DNA of 64,000 nucleotides from Ceratodon purpureus. Lineage: Eukaryota; Streptophyta; Bryopsida; Pseudoditrichales; Ditrichaceae. How positions within the stretch are numbered: the stretch's first letter is position 1; each line of letters starts with the position of its first letter. The notes under the pieces are model-generated. The model did no database searches. It had not been told where the DNA came from and worked only from the letters and a program-made list of their open reading frames with translations. The position numbers and the translations under genes were made by a program. The stretch lies in the NCBI GenBank assembly GCA_014871385.1, contig CM026421.1, positions 22,248,865 to 22,312,864 of the forward strand, read 5' to 3'. This document shows positions 37,803 to 48,964 of the stretch, piece after piece.

Positions 37803-38580
37803 TTCTTAAATGTGGTGATACTTTGAAATTGTTGTATTTTTGAAATTTTTGTATTTCCTAAGTTTATAACATCATTGTTTGCAATAGAGAGATGAAGTGT
37901 AGGTGTTTTACATTTGTTGTGAATAGTAGATCATGTGGATTTAGAATTGTGGATTAACAGATTCAACATTGGCATCATAGAAGAGACATTCAAGAAGGGA
38001 AGGATGCTCAAGCAAGGCTACAATTGGATGATCAACCTTTATTTCCGAAACAAGATTAGACACCTTCACAAGATGACGCCTCTAAATCCGAGCTTGAGGC
38101 CGGCTCTATGCCTGTTGCTGAGATTGAGGATTGTAGAGAGATATATTAAAAAATTGAATAATTTGGTAATAAGAATCCAAGCGGAGTGGGACATCAAAGG
38201 CATTCCATTAAATGTCAAGATTGGACTCTTCGTCACATTTTTGGAGGCTTATTGAGCACAAGAGATGATCATCGAGGAGTTTCTATTGAAGATAGTCTCC
38301 CCATTAATTAAAGCAATGCCTGAGGATTGAGACGGTAGTTTGAAAGAGGTAATTTCTGTCATTTCTTCTTTCCAAACACTGCTTCGATTACATAAGACAT
38401 GGGGCCTCGTGCATCCCAAGAGATGGAGTATGTGCCTCGATATGAGAAAATACTCTCATGAACCTTTCATTTGGCCACTAGCTAAAGAAGATGGTTACGA
38501 TGGTTGCTAGTGTGTACCATGTATCTGCAAGCCACCTAATGACATGCGAACATGTCTTGTGTGTATAAAAACATGTCCAC
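37803..38580. other. Sequence leading into a decayed transposase
   Basis: A plus-strand frame of 106 codons (37935-38255) has no recognised domain. It and the following broken frames (for example WSMCLDMRKYSHEPFIWPLA near 38430) may be the degraded N-terminal part of the Tnp2-like gene that becomes recognisable from about 38590. Confidence 0.35.
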
Positions 38581-40870
38581 ACTACAAGTTTCTGTTATGA
38601 AATGCAGACCATGTGGAAGGCAAACCCGGAGTGGTTGAATGTGCATGAAGCTCCTTCAACTATCCTAGATGTTTGGCATGGCGAAAGAATTAGAGAATGC
38701 CAAGACTTTTGAAATTTGGAGGTTGAGTGAGAACTTTCTATTATTTGTCAAAACACAAAGTGTTATAGGGCATATTGTGCTTTTCCAATGAAATGCAAAA
38801 CCCTATGCAATCCAAGTCATTGAGATGCACAATAAGGGTGTTGCAAATTCATGTTTAAACAATGTCAAAGGCATCATGTGGTACCAAAAAAGGTGATTAT
38901 CGGCGACCATCAAAACTTGGCTCTTGTAGGCCATTGGGACGGGTTTCAAGTGTCAGGAAAAAAACAACGGAATAGTTGGGTCATAGAGATCAACATTCTC
39001 GACGCTGGCACATCCTCGAGTTTAACGCTACTGCCAGTGTTGTTTATCCCCTTAAGTATTCCTACTATTCCTACTTTACGGAGCGTATGAAAATAAAAAT
39101 AAAAATATGGCTTCCATAAGGCCTTTCATTGAAGAGTTGGAGACATTGTTCATGGACAGAATACATGCATGATTAACAACTTTTTGCTTTGTTGCAAAAC
39201 CCCAAAATCCAAGGGCAATATTCATGCTCATGACTATGGATCATCCAACTGAGTACAAGATCTCAAATTTCAAATCCTATGGAAAATTGGCATGTCAAAG
39301 ATGTGAGATGCGTTTGGAGTTGGTTGATGGTTAATATGTTTATGGTGAGAATGAAAGTCAATTACACACCCCTAGAGAGGCGCACTAGTAAGGAATTAAG
39401 TCATAGTGTTGATACTTTAACAAGGCTCAAAAATGACAAGACGGCTAGAAACGAATACAACATAGAATCTAGTGTATCTGGAAATTCACATTTATGGCAA
39501 TTATATTACCTATATACAAATTTGATATGTCTTGTGACTTAGTCTATGATGTTATGCATGTAGCTATTCTTAACATATTTAAGAACTTCATCTACATAGG
39601 ATAAATTTCTTCAAATATATCTACCAACATCCGTAAGCATAGATCTTATTAGAACTTGTGGATGCAACTTATGCTTTTGTTATCAAAGCGCGGACTTATA
39701 AGCTAAAGCAAGATCAGTGCCCTTGTGATCTCATTAATGATCACAAAAACTACTCTACGGAAAAATATCAATATTTTGTGATGTGGATGTTACCTATTAT
39801 CCTGCACTAACTGGCACCTAATAGATAGCAATTTTCAAACAAGCGTTGCATGATTAGGCGTTTGCTTGTCGATATTGCTCATTTCTTTTTGAATTGGACT
39901 ATGAATAAAGGCTGGAGTGCTGAAGACTTGGATGTTGTTTGTCAACTATTATAGAAGGGGTGGTTCTTTGAAAATGAATGACGGACCAAAGAAAAGACCT
40001 TTGGAGCATGTGGTAGGTGCTGCCCACATTTTAGAAGACATAGTACGATTCGGCCATCTTGACGCTTATTGGTATTTCTTGTGTAAGAGGGAGGTTAAGA
40101 GATACAACAACGTCAAGACCAATTAAAAAAATGTAGAAGAAACATTTGCTAAGTATATTACACATATGTTATTTCATGAAGTTCACCTATACATTACAAA
40201 TGATGCCAACGGCATGAGGGAACGAGCTCTCAGCAAAGCTTATAATGCTCTTATGTATCCACAAGGTGTAGGGCATACTCACATCTTGCAGTGTCCATAG
40301 TGACATTTGAATTGTTTTTTAAAAACGTCATTTATTAAAAAAACAACATATTTGTTGAAGTTGTTGAAGCAAGCATTTGATTCCTTTTGGAGTGCTATGG
40401 TAAGCCGCAAAATCTAAGGGCATAGTCTTTAGTCCAATCAACAACAAATATGAACAAGCTTCAGATACGGATTGGTCTTATTTAAGGCGCTGTTTGGAGG
40501 GAATGGATACTATACACTCACCTTACATACTTATACACAAGAGTTGTGTAGCTAAAAAATATTACAATGTAGAAGGTGATGACGTGGTAGTAAAAAACGA
40601 CGACGTCGCAAGTACTCGTACAAAGCTAGGATCAGAGAAATTTTTAGCCATGACCATAATATGCTCATGCAAACTTACTTTTTGACGGATTATCACCAAC
40701 ATGTATATTTCCATCAGATAGACGTGGTGGATTTAATTAAATATATGAATGTAATAATAAAAATATCTTTGTTCCAATTGATGACACTTGCATTCAGCCA
40801 ATTAAATGCATTGAACACAAATTTTTGTGTAGCAAAAACTCAATACAAGAAAACAGTAAATTTTTAGCAT
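38581..40870 (+). pseudogene. Decayed Tnp2/CACTA-like transposase
   Basis: Conserved blocks appear in order but in shifting frames with stops: TMWKANPEWLNVHEAPST followed by DVWHGERIREC (about 38607-38700); NLALVGHWDGFQVSG with VIEINILDAG (about 38900-39010); LRPFIEELETLFMDRIHA (about 39120-39170); TMDHPTEYK (about 39230) and CQRCEMRLELVDG (about 39295-39335); HTPLERRTSKEL with NSHLWQLYYLY (about 39370-39520); DLVYDVMHVAILNIF (about 39535-39580, one frame shifted); and KRPLEHVVGAAHILEDIVRF (about 39983-40055). The VMH block and overall order resemble distant relatives of the Tnp2 family known from plant genomes. Many breaks mean no product. The family name is from memory of similar proteins, not a search. 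Confidence 0.6.
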
Positions 40871-40913
40871 ATGAGATAGAGGACAATACAATGTATAATC
40901 AATTGATTATATA

Positions 40914-41250
40914 GCATCGTCTTCGTCAACCGAAACTGCAGCGGCTTCCTCGGGGTTTCCCAATGCGCGGTTCCCCTCCTTCGCTTGCGCAGCAGCAGCG
41001 TCCTCGTTTGTCACAACTCAAGCCCTCTGTTTCGGGCGCACACGCCCCATGTCGATACTCACAAAGCCCTTCCAATTCACTACAAAGCAACCCACAATAC
41101 GTAAACCCAGAACCCGAACCTACAGCAGCACCTCAAGGAAAAGTTTGGAAAGGTTCTGTGGCGCGAAAGAGAGCGAGGCAGCCTTCCCCAACGAGAGAGA
41201 CGATGGTGACCGGGAATCACCAGTCAACAACTCTGAGACTACAAGGGTAA
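40914..41250 (+). pseudogene. Isolated exon-like GC-rich fragment with transit-peptide-like composition
   Basis: After a long AT-rich stretch, composition jumps to GC-rich. One plus frame is open from about 40900 to 41250 and reads Ser/Ala/Thr/Arg-rich residues (ASSSSTETAAASSGF, then FACAAAASSFVTT, then MSILTKPFQF), like the start of a plastid- or mitochondrion-targeted protein. It ends at a good donor (CAAGG-GTAACC). No downstream exon is found and no Met lies at its start; it abuts decayed transposon sequence. A captured or left-over first exon of a host gene is the likeliest explanation. Confidence 0.4.
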
Positions 41251-41390
41251 CCGGTGGACAGCGGTCACCTTAACCTCGTGAACTGGTCATCTAAGTTGAT
41301 GTGACACATAGGCTCCAATTCCTCAATTAAACTTTCACATTCTGAAATGATGATTTCTGCAAAAGATCAAGTCCATTTTCTAAGAAGTTT

Positions 41391-42912
41391 TTAACGATGA
41401 CCCAATTTAATCAAAAAATGAAGATCATGAATCAAAAAATAGAGATCACAAATATAAAAATGAAGATTAAAAATCAAAAAATGAAGATCAAAAAATAGAA
41501 AATGAAGATCAAAAAATAGAAAATGAAGATAAAAAAAAACAAAAGGAAGATCGAAAAGAAAAAAATAAAAATAAAAAAATAGAAAATGAACATCAAAAAT
41601 AAGAAAATGAATATAAGAAATACAAATAAGAAAACAAAAAATAACAAAAGACAATCAAAACTTAAAAAATGAAGATCAAAAACACAAAAATGAAGATCAA
41701 GAATACAAAAATGAAAATAAAAATTACAAAAATGAATCTCAAGAATTAAAAAAACCAAGGTCAGAAATCAAAAAACGAAAATCAAAAAATAGAAAATGAA
41801 GATCAAAATAAAAAAAGAAAATTAAAAAAATGGAAAATGAAGATCAACAACACAAAAATGAAGATTAAATATCAAAAAATGAAGATCATAAATCAAAAAA
41901 TGAAGATCAGAAATCAAAAAATGAAGATAAGAAATACAAATATGAAGACAAAAAATGAAAAAAGGAAAATCAAAAATTAAAAGCTGAAGATCAAGAATAC
42001 AAAAATGAAGATCAAAAATCAAAAAATGACTACCTCTAAATCAACAAATGAAGACCAAAAATCAAAAAGGAAGATCAAAAATCAAAAAATGAAGATCAAA
42101 AAATCAAAAAATGAAGATGAACAATAAACAATGAAGAACGAATATCAAAAAATGAAGATAAAAAAACAAAAAATTTAATATAATACACCTAAACTTCTAA
42201 CAAATAATTGTAAACTTGAGAGCTTACATTGATTTATATACCTTACATATGAGAGTTTGAAGTTTATCAAATTCCACAATTAGTGAAACTAAGTCCTATA
42301 ATTAGTGAAAGTGAAGTGAATTCAAAATATAAATGAATTCTATGAAAGGGCCTGGTAATAAATATACTCTTAAATTTAAAATTCATTAAAATTTAGAATT
42401 CACTTAGTTTCACTAAAATTGTACAAGTTTCAGAACTTCAAATTCTCATTTGTAAAGTATATAAATGAATGCAAGCTCTTAGGTTAAATATTATTTGTTA
42501 GAAGTATAGGAGTTTTATATTTAATTTCTTGATTTTTGATCTTGATTTTTTGATATTTGTTTTTTTTTTTTTTTTTTTTGTTCATTTTCATTCTTTTATT
42601 TTTGATCTTCCTTTTTTTGATCTGTGCTCCTCTCTTTTGGATTTTTGACAAAGCAATAAGACCAATCCTCAATCTTTGATTTTTAAATAATCTTCAATAT
42701 ATGATACTCAGTCTTCAATCTATGATCTTTAATTTTTAATCTATGATTTTTGATCTTCAATCTCGATTTTTAATCTTCAATTTATGATTTTTAATCTTCA
42801 ATTTATGATTTTTATTCTTCAATCTATGATATTTATTCTTTTTATTAACATGTATTTCATATATAGGTTATATATGAAATTCTTTAAATTTCATTTTATT
42901 TTTAATCTTCAT
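41391..42912. repeat. Fold-back structure: long imperfect palindrome with minisatellite arms
   Basis: The left outer arm (about 41400-42175) is an array of AT-rich units, commonly GAAGATCAAAAATC followed by AAAAAAT, about 14-21 bp. The right outer arm (about 42520-42910) carries the same units in reverse orientation (TTTTTGATCTTCAAT). Inside are single-copy arms that pair with each other: 42178-42296 and 42390-42515 share AACTTCTAACAAATAAT, TTATATACNTTACANATGAG and TAGTGAAACTAAGT in opposite orientation. A poly-T run sits at about 42559-42580. This is the layout of fold-back transposons; no transposase is present. The long aromatic-rich minus frames across it are repeat artefacts. Confidence 0.75.
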
Positions 42913-42915
42913 TAT

Positions 42916-43530
42916 TTGGATCTGACAGACTAGGGCGTTTGGGAGGAGATCTCACGGTGGAGGTGCTAGGGGAAGTAGAGGATATTTCGACATTGTGAGG
43001 TGTAATCACCATTGAAATCCAAGGCCACGAAGTTTAATTCTCATCTGACGGACCCTAAACGTGGAGAGGAGATCCAACGGTGGAAGTGCTTGGGGAAGTA
43101 CAAAACACATCATAATTGTAAAGTTCGTTGAACAGTCCCCAGAAGAAAGTGGACACTGCTTTATTCGCATTGTAGGGGATTCTTACATACCCATGCTCAT
43201 GATTCAATTTCAGCCCTAGATCGATCCAATTGTTTGTCAGTGACCAAGTACCGCAATTAATTAACTCATTTCTCTCAAATATGTCGCTCCATGGCTGTTG
43301 CACAAGGTGGATCAAAATTAATCAACCTACCAGAACTTCACACCCATATACCAAAACTTTATTACGATCTTCTAACGTCCATGCTTTCGATTCAATTTCA
43401 GCCCTCGATCAATCCAGCTGTTTGGCAGTGACAAAGTTGAGCGCTTAACTAACTCATCTCCTTCAGATATGTCTAAACCTGGGGCATGGGACGCTGGATC
43501 AAACTTAATCAGTCTGCCAAAACTTCAATC
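42916..43530 (+). repeat. Two diverged tandem duplications
   Basis: First pair: 42919-42980 and 43044-43105 share 'tctgac.gac', 'gaggagatc', 'acggtgga.gtgct' and 'ggggaagta'. Second pair: 43190-43325 and 43377-43510 share 'gattcaatttcagccct', 'gatc.atcca', 'taactcat' and 'atatgtc'. Each is a local tandem copy that has diverged. No coding sequence is recognised. Confidence 0.55.
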
Positions 43531-44453
43531 CCATTTGCTTAGGTTCAGGGATCTCATTGGCACATTATTTTAGAGCTACTAACTCAGTGACAATTCAATA
43601 TCAACGGCCGAGATCAATTCTGTAGAAGTACCAAAATTACTATTTTGTACACTGGGTTCTAAACTGTACAAAGGGATTTTGCCAAAATTGCTTGAGTCTA
43701 GCATACTTACACCTAGTGATGTTTTCTTAGAAGACTAGGGAAATGACAATGATGTCTTTCAGAATAGTTGTTAAATGACAAGGGGATGTTCTCTGGATTG
43801 ATTGTGTGATGAGGTTGATGTCCTTTTAACGCGTCAAACATGATGTAGTGGTGTTCTCTCGAATGACTAGGTGATTTTTGATAATGTCCTTTATAACAAT
43901 TGTTAAGTGACAAGGCAATATTATGTGGATTCGATGTCACAATTTTTGGTGATTTTGTGCCATGTGGCACTGCCCGTCATTCTACTGCTTAGGTGTCGTT
44001 GATGTAGCACCTAGTTAGCACCATTTTTGGCTTCTCAAAATCACCAAAAATTGTCCATGTTACAAGCATGCCTACCTGTTTTATAATGTCCCTATGCATT
44101 TTTGCATGTCACTCATGTTAATGCATCCAAAGAATGTAAATTTGAATGTCCACATGTCGGTCGAGACATCACTAAAGACATCACCAAAAATGTTGGTTTC
44201 TTATAGTGATTTGTTTGTGATGTTAAAAAGTGGGAGTTGGAAGCATTGTTGAAGGTAGTCCATTACAAACCATTGATGAAATTGTTCGTGACAAGCACAT
44301 TACAGATAAAAGTGGACATGTATATGAGTTATATGTGGCAAAAATAAAAGATTGTTTGGACAAAATCATAAGGTGGTCTATAGCTAATAAAAGGAATTGA
44401 TGTTTATTCCCTCTTCTAATTAGGAACACAAACCACCTGACATATATACTTCA
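43531..44453. other. Non-coding stretch with an inverted repeat
   Basis: Arms ACAATTTTTGGTGATTTTG (43939-43957) and CAAAATCACCAAAAATTGT (44036-44054) are almost perfect complements with an intervening loop of about 78 bases. Further 'atcacc' and 'gtgatgt' motifs occur around 43715-43735 and 44168-44190. This may be the core of a small inverted-repeat element; termini were not resolved. Confidence 0.5.
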
Positions 44454-46435
44454 ATGCCACATGGAAGCTTAGTAATTGGTAGCAATAACAATACAAGTTG
44501 TTATAATTTTGTACATTCATTGGACCATTTGCCAACATTTCTGACAAGAAATTCATATACATACAAAATTTTCAAACAAAGAGATCTTAAAGATCTTCAA
44601 ATAATTGGAGTTGGAAAAAAAAGAAAAATTCACATTAGTTGCAGTAACATCTACAATAGAACAAATTATATGCTCCAAATGATGTTTAGATACAATCAAT
44701 ACATTTGATATCTTACCTTTGCGTTATTAAGCTTGAAAAAGTAAAGATTACACCCTAAGAGCAACTTAATTGTTACTACTTTGACGGCAATCAAGGTAAG
44801 TTGTGAAGATTGGCTGACAAAATGCAGATTTGAGACAAGGATTTGTGCAAGGCCAATTTGCAATGCTTATTTTGCGCTAGCCATAGGATGTTCTCAGAGA
44901 AGATTCAACAACATTATATTAGATATTTGTGACACAAATTTGTATGAGTCTATCTATGGTTACAGGGGCAAACATTGAGAAGCATCGCATATTTATACAA
45001 CAAAAGCAAAATTCGAATCATACATCAATATTTTTTATGAAACTCAACTACATCGAGAAGTACGCCAAAAGGTGATGGAGCGCTTCTACCAGTAATTTGT
45101 TTTCTTTGAGTGTATGTTGCTGCAAAGTATCGACATTTATTAATTCAACTCTTTTCCAGATGGAAGAAATTAATTTACTAATGTACACGTACCGGCTGAG
45201 TCAAGATTTTCAAAGTGCCAACATTGTTGGGAATACAAAGAAACTGGAAAATAACTACACTATGAAGCTATGAAGAAAGTTGTAGACACAACCTATCGTC
45301 TACATCTAGATCTTGCCATAGAGGAGTGAAAGGATTATAGTCGAGCAAGATTGACTGTAATTGAGAGTCTCAACAATAGTATGAGTATGCTTATTAATGG
45401 AATGGACCAAAATACATCATATGTGTCCAAGATCAAACAGAATGTAGAAGGAGTTGAGTTTGCACATGTTAAGACTCATCTTTGTGGAATATTGGTATAT
45501 GAGATAGGACTATATTGCCATGTCTAGATAGATGTTCATTACAAACATGATAGCAATCTAGTAGTAACATCCATTACAAAGGTGCTTCAAGATGTGAAAC
45601 AATGTTGAGGAAAATTGCCCCCAGTTCTTTGCATTCAAGCAGATAATTGCGGAAGGGAAAACAATAATGCAATAAATATATGCTTGCAATGTGTGCAACA
45701 TTAGTTGCATTGGGATTTTTCAAGGAGATCTATTTTTCTTTTTTAATAGTTGGTCATACTCATGAAAATATTGATCAACATTTGAGTTCCATATCTTCAA
45801 CATTGAAGCGAGAAGAAAGCTATAGTTTTGGAGAATTGTTACAAATCATTGAAAGGCCTATACATACGGAGCCATTCCTACATGTAAAGCACATGGAACA
45901 TATACGAGATTGGAAGAAGTTCATTACTTTAAGCCTCATATCGAATACAAGAATTATGCGCAATTCCCTTTTTTGAAGCCAAAAAATGGACATAATTGTC
46001 TTCTTGGAGTTTTTTAATTGAAGCAAAGATAATGTTGTCACAAGTTGAACATGCCAACTATAAGAAATTGCGTGCTCTTCAAGATTTCATCCTCTTGAAA
46101 GAACAACATATTGCTCGACATTTGCATGTCAAAAGGAGTCTCCAAGCAATTAAAGAAACTTTAAAACTTGTTTTTTAATTGAACAAGTTTCTACTAAAGG
46201 ATAGAAGTGAAGAGTGTTCAGCAATATTTGGCCAATTAACTTACATAATCATGTTGTTGTTGAAGTTTCTACCGAAGACGTCGATGCACAACCAAATTTT
46301 ATAGTCTTGAATGTTTTACAACCCCTTCGTCCAATATTGGTGACAAATTACTTTGGACCATGCTCATGAATGCCAAGAGGTCATCGTGTACGCGGAAAAA
46401 GTATTGTGCGTGGTCGAGGCGGACAATAAGTTCAA
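44454..46435 (+). pseudogene. Decayed transposase-like gene with DUF7869-type domain
   Basis: Conserved blocks in order, in several frames with stops: CRFETRICARPICNAYFALA with YGYRGKH (about 44825-44975); HVPAESRFSKCQHCWEYKE (about 45185-45245); LHLDLAIEE followed by SRARLTVIES (about 45300-45370); MLINGMDQNTS (about 45390-45420); HVKTHLCGILVYEIGLYCHV (about 45467-45525); PPVLCIQADNCGRENNN (about 45619-45670); and EIYFSFLIVGHTHENIDQHL (about 45727-45785). A basic tail RGHRVRGKSIVRGRGG lies at about 46378-46428. The DNCxREN plus VGHTHExID pair is the signature of a widespread eukaryotic transposon-associated protein now named DUF7869. Multiple stops mean it is dead. Confidence 0.65.
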
Positions 46436-47276
46436 AGTTGATTTAACACATTTCAAAAATTGTCCACAACATATTACTAAATGACATTAAATTTTTATAA
46501 GACATCAAACAATATTTCTAATTTTGGATGAAAATAATTCTAAACACGGACTAAAAGCATTTATCAATTGAAAATACAAACTACTTTTGTTTATACCAAG
46601 TTTTTTCAATCATAGTACAAAGTCATATTTTCAGCATTCATTTGTATTGCCATTGGAGCTACATTGAAATATATTTACTTAAAGGTACAACTTTTATGCA
46701 ATATAGAAAAGACAAAAAAATTATAGTTATTTTTTATTTCTAATGAAGCGTTGCTCTTAAACATATTTACAGCCCAACTCATAGATATAAAATAAAACCC
46801 TTGAACATTTACATTATAGATGATTTATCACATGTTAAATTTTGTTTAGTGATTCTACGCCATCTTTTATTTTGCCTTTACAATGGTGGTTTTAATCTTT
46901 ATCATTTTAAAAAATAAATAAAAAATTTGATTGTAGCCTATTAATTTGCGAAGAAAGTTGTACTCAAAAAAATCTAAAATAATTTAGCACCTTAGAGACC
47001 AAATGATTCAAAAGCATGTGTATAAAAGAAATAACAAAGATTTTAGCTAATGTTAGAGCTTACAAACTAAACATCTATAAATTCTTCCACACTGTCAAAC
47101 GACTTGATTTATGTATCAACAAAAGAATATGAAGTGATATTTATTCCTTTAAACCTGGAAAATATAGAAAATCCAAACCCTTAGTGAGAATTAGAAAATG
47201 AAGCATAAATTAAAGATTCACAATTTGAATATAAAAAATATAAAAAATTAGAGACATTAATTCAAAATGATAAGTC
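46436..47276. other. AT-rich intergenic stretch
   Basis: No open frame of note, no repeat pairing and no RNA gene recognised. It may include the 3' part of the decayed DUF7869 element. Confidence 0.5.
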
Positions 47277-47755
47277 TAAGGCCCTTTTTACACTAGAACT
47301 AAGAAGTCGTGGAGAAAATCAGCCAAGGGCCACAGCTCATTATTAAGAAGACTAACTCTAAATTTGACTTCATTTGGACATAGTGTAAAGTGAGAAGGGG
47401 CCTATAAACAATGCGCTGAAATTTTTAATACATTTTCTGATGTAGGATTGCGAAAAAATATTAAAAAAATGAAAATGATTGGCTGTGAGAATTTTGGCCT
47501 AATGGCCCCTCGGATTTTTAGTGAAGCCCACCTCAAGAGGTGGGCCTAATTAAAAATTCGGGAGTTTTAAAAAATGTGCGTTTTGTTGCCACCAATGACA
47601 AATTTTTTGTCTATGTCATTTTCTCCTTGTTTCGTCCCTTGGACTGAATGTTTGGGTGTAAAGTGACATTTCTTGGTCCTCTCAATTTCTAGGCATGTCA
47701 TTGGCTAAAAATTCTTTTTTCACGGCTTTTCACCTCTAGTGTAAAGGAGGCCTAA
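47277..47755. mobile_element. Tourist/Harbinger-like MITE with TAA target duplications (473 bp)
   Basis: The left end is GGCCCTTTTTACACTAGA and the right end, on the minus strand, is GGCCTCCTTTACACTAGA. Similarity continues over about 38 bp (AAG.CGTG..GAAAA). TAA occurs at 47277-47279 and 47753-47755 as a direct duplication. GG(G)CC-type termini with a TAA/TTA duplication are typical of PIF/Harbinger MITEs. No coding sequence is inside. Its autonomous partner could be related to the Harbinger-type fragment at the right end of the window, but the sequences cannot prove this. Confidence 0.8.
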
Positions 47756-48964
47756 GGTTGATCCTAAACATTTCGAGCCAAATATTGGAGCAAGACTCAT
47801 CAATGTTTTTGAAGTAAAGCCATCTTTACATTTAAAATATAAGATGAATCAAACTTCAAGGTACCTTATCTTCCTATAATCTCCATTTTAATTTTACCCT
47901 TTATTTGTACAAGAGAAGAAGAGAAATTCCAACCCATCCATTAAATAATGCTATTACTGTATCAACACTTATGCTTAATACCACTACGACCCCACTTTAC
48001 TAAAGCAGAAACTCCGATAGAAATGCGTACTCATCCAAGATCCTCACACATCCCATCCATTCTGACCATTCCTCATACATTCCCATAGATTCGTTTGGCC
48101 AAAGCTGACACACCCAACAAATCCCAAAAAGGCTATCAAAAAGTAAAAGCCCCCTCCAAAACAGGCAGGCCCAAATGGGCCACTAATTCCCAACCCAACC
48201 AAACCACGTCAGCAACCCTTCCGCCACGTCGGACAGGCCTAGAAAAGGCCCCAAAAGAGCATGAACTTGGACACTGTTTGTTAAAGATATAGTAAAGTGA
48301 ACTTATCACCATGAATGCGTCCCATGCAACCCAAGCGAAGCGAAGCGATGGGGTTGATCGAGTGAGGCCCAGATTCACCAGCAATTGCAACGCAACACAG
48401 TCCTCATCACCCTCATCCCTGAAAGCAATTGCAAACTCTCATTATTCTCCCTTTCTAGTCATGTGCAAAAGTGTGCTGCACCTCATTCAAGCCTCTTCAC
48501 CATCATCACCTTATCATCATCACAAGTGTTCAACTTTGGCCTCAAAAAACATCATCACCTTCAGTTTGTTGTGTGTAGTGTTGACGTTGTGTAGTTCTAG
48601 ATAGGACTCATCTTATCATCATCACATCAAGAGTTCAGCTTTGGGAGCAGAGTGTTTGTGTTTCACGAACCTGGTAGTTAATCTTTTGGGTGGAGTGTGG
48701 GGTGGTGATGAGTTAGAGTGGTCCCATCTTATCGTCTCCTGTATTTTTGCATCTTCTGATCTGAGATGAGATGAGATGAGATGCTAGGACTTGTTGGTCT
48801 AGAGGATTTTGGTTTTGTTGCACAGCTAGTTGCAGTAGTGATGATGCATTGCTGAGGAGACGGGGAGTTCGTGTGATGTGGTGACGGCAAAGGTGGGAGT
48901 TTGGCGGGTGTGTTGGATGAGCTCTTGGTGCCCGTGCCATGGTTTGAGTGTTGCCACAGTTGCC
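47756..48964. other. Upstream region and leader of the MRL1-type gene
   Basis: The last about 700 bases become GC-richer and CT-rich, consistent with a promoter and 5' untranslated leader. A short GAGAT microsatellite lies at 48763-48782. An in-frame upstream ATG at 48878 would add 29 residues; the ATG at 48965 is preferred because MANSCPAMLQLQS begins a transit-peptide-like segment. Confidence 0.5.

Noticed and set aside
41391-42022. Phe/Leu/His-rich minus-strand frames over 60-95 codons
   Set aside because: They are translations of the GAAGATCAAAAATC minisatellite and contain no sequence beyond the repeat.
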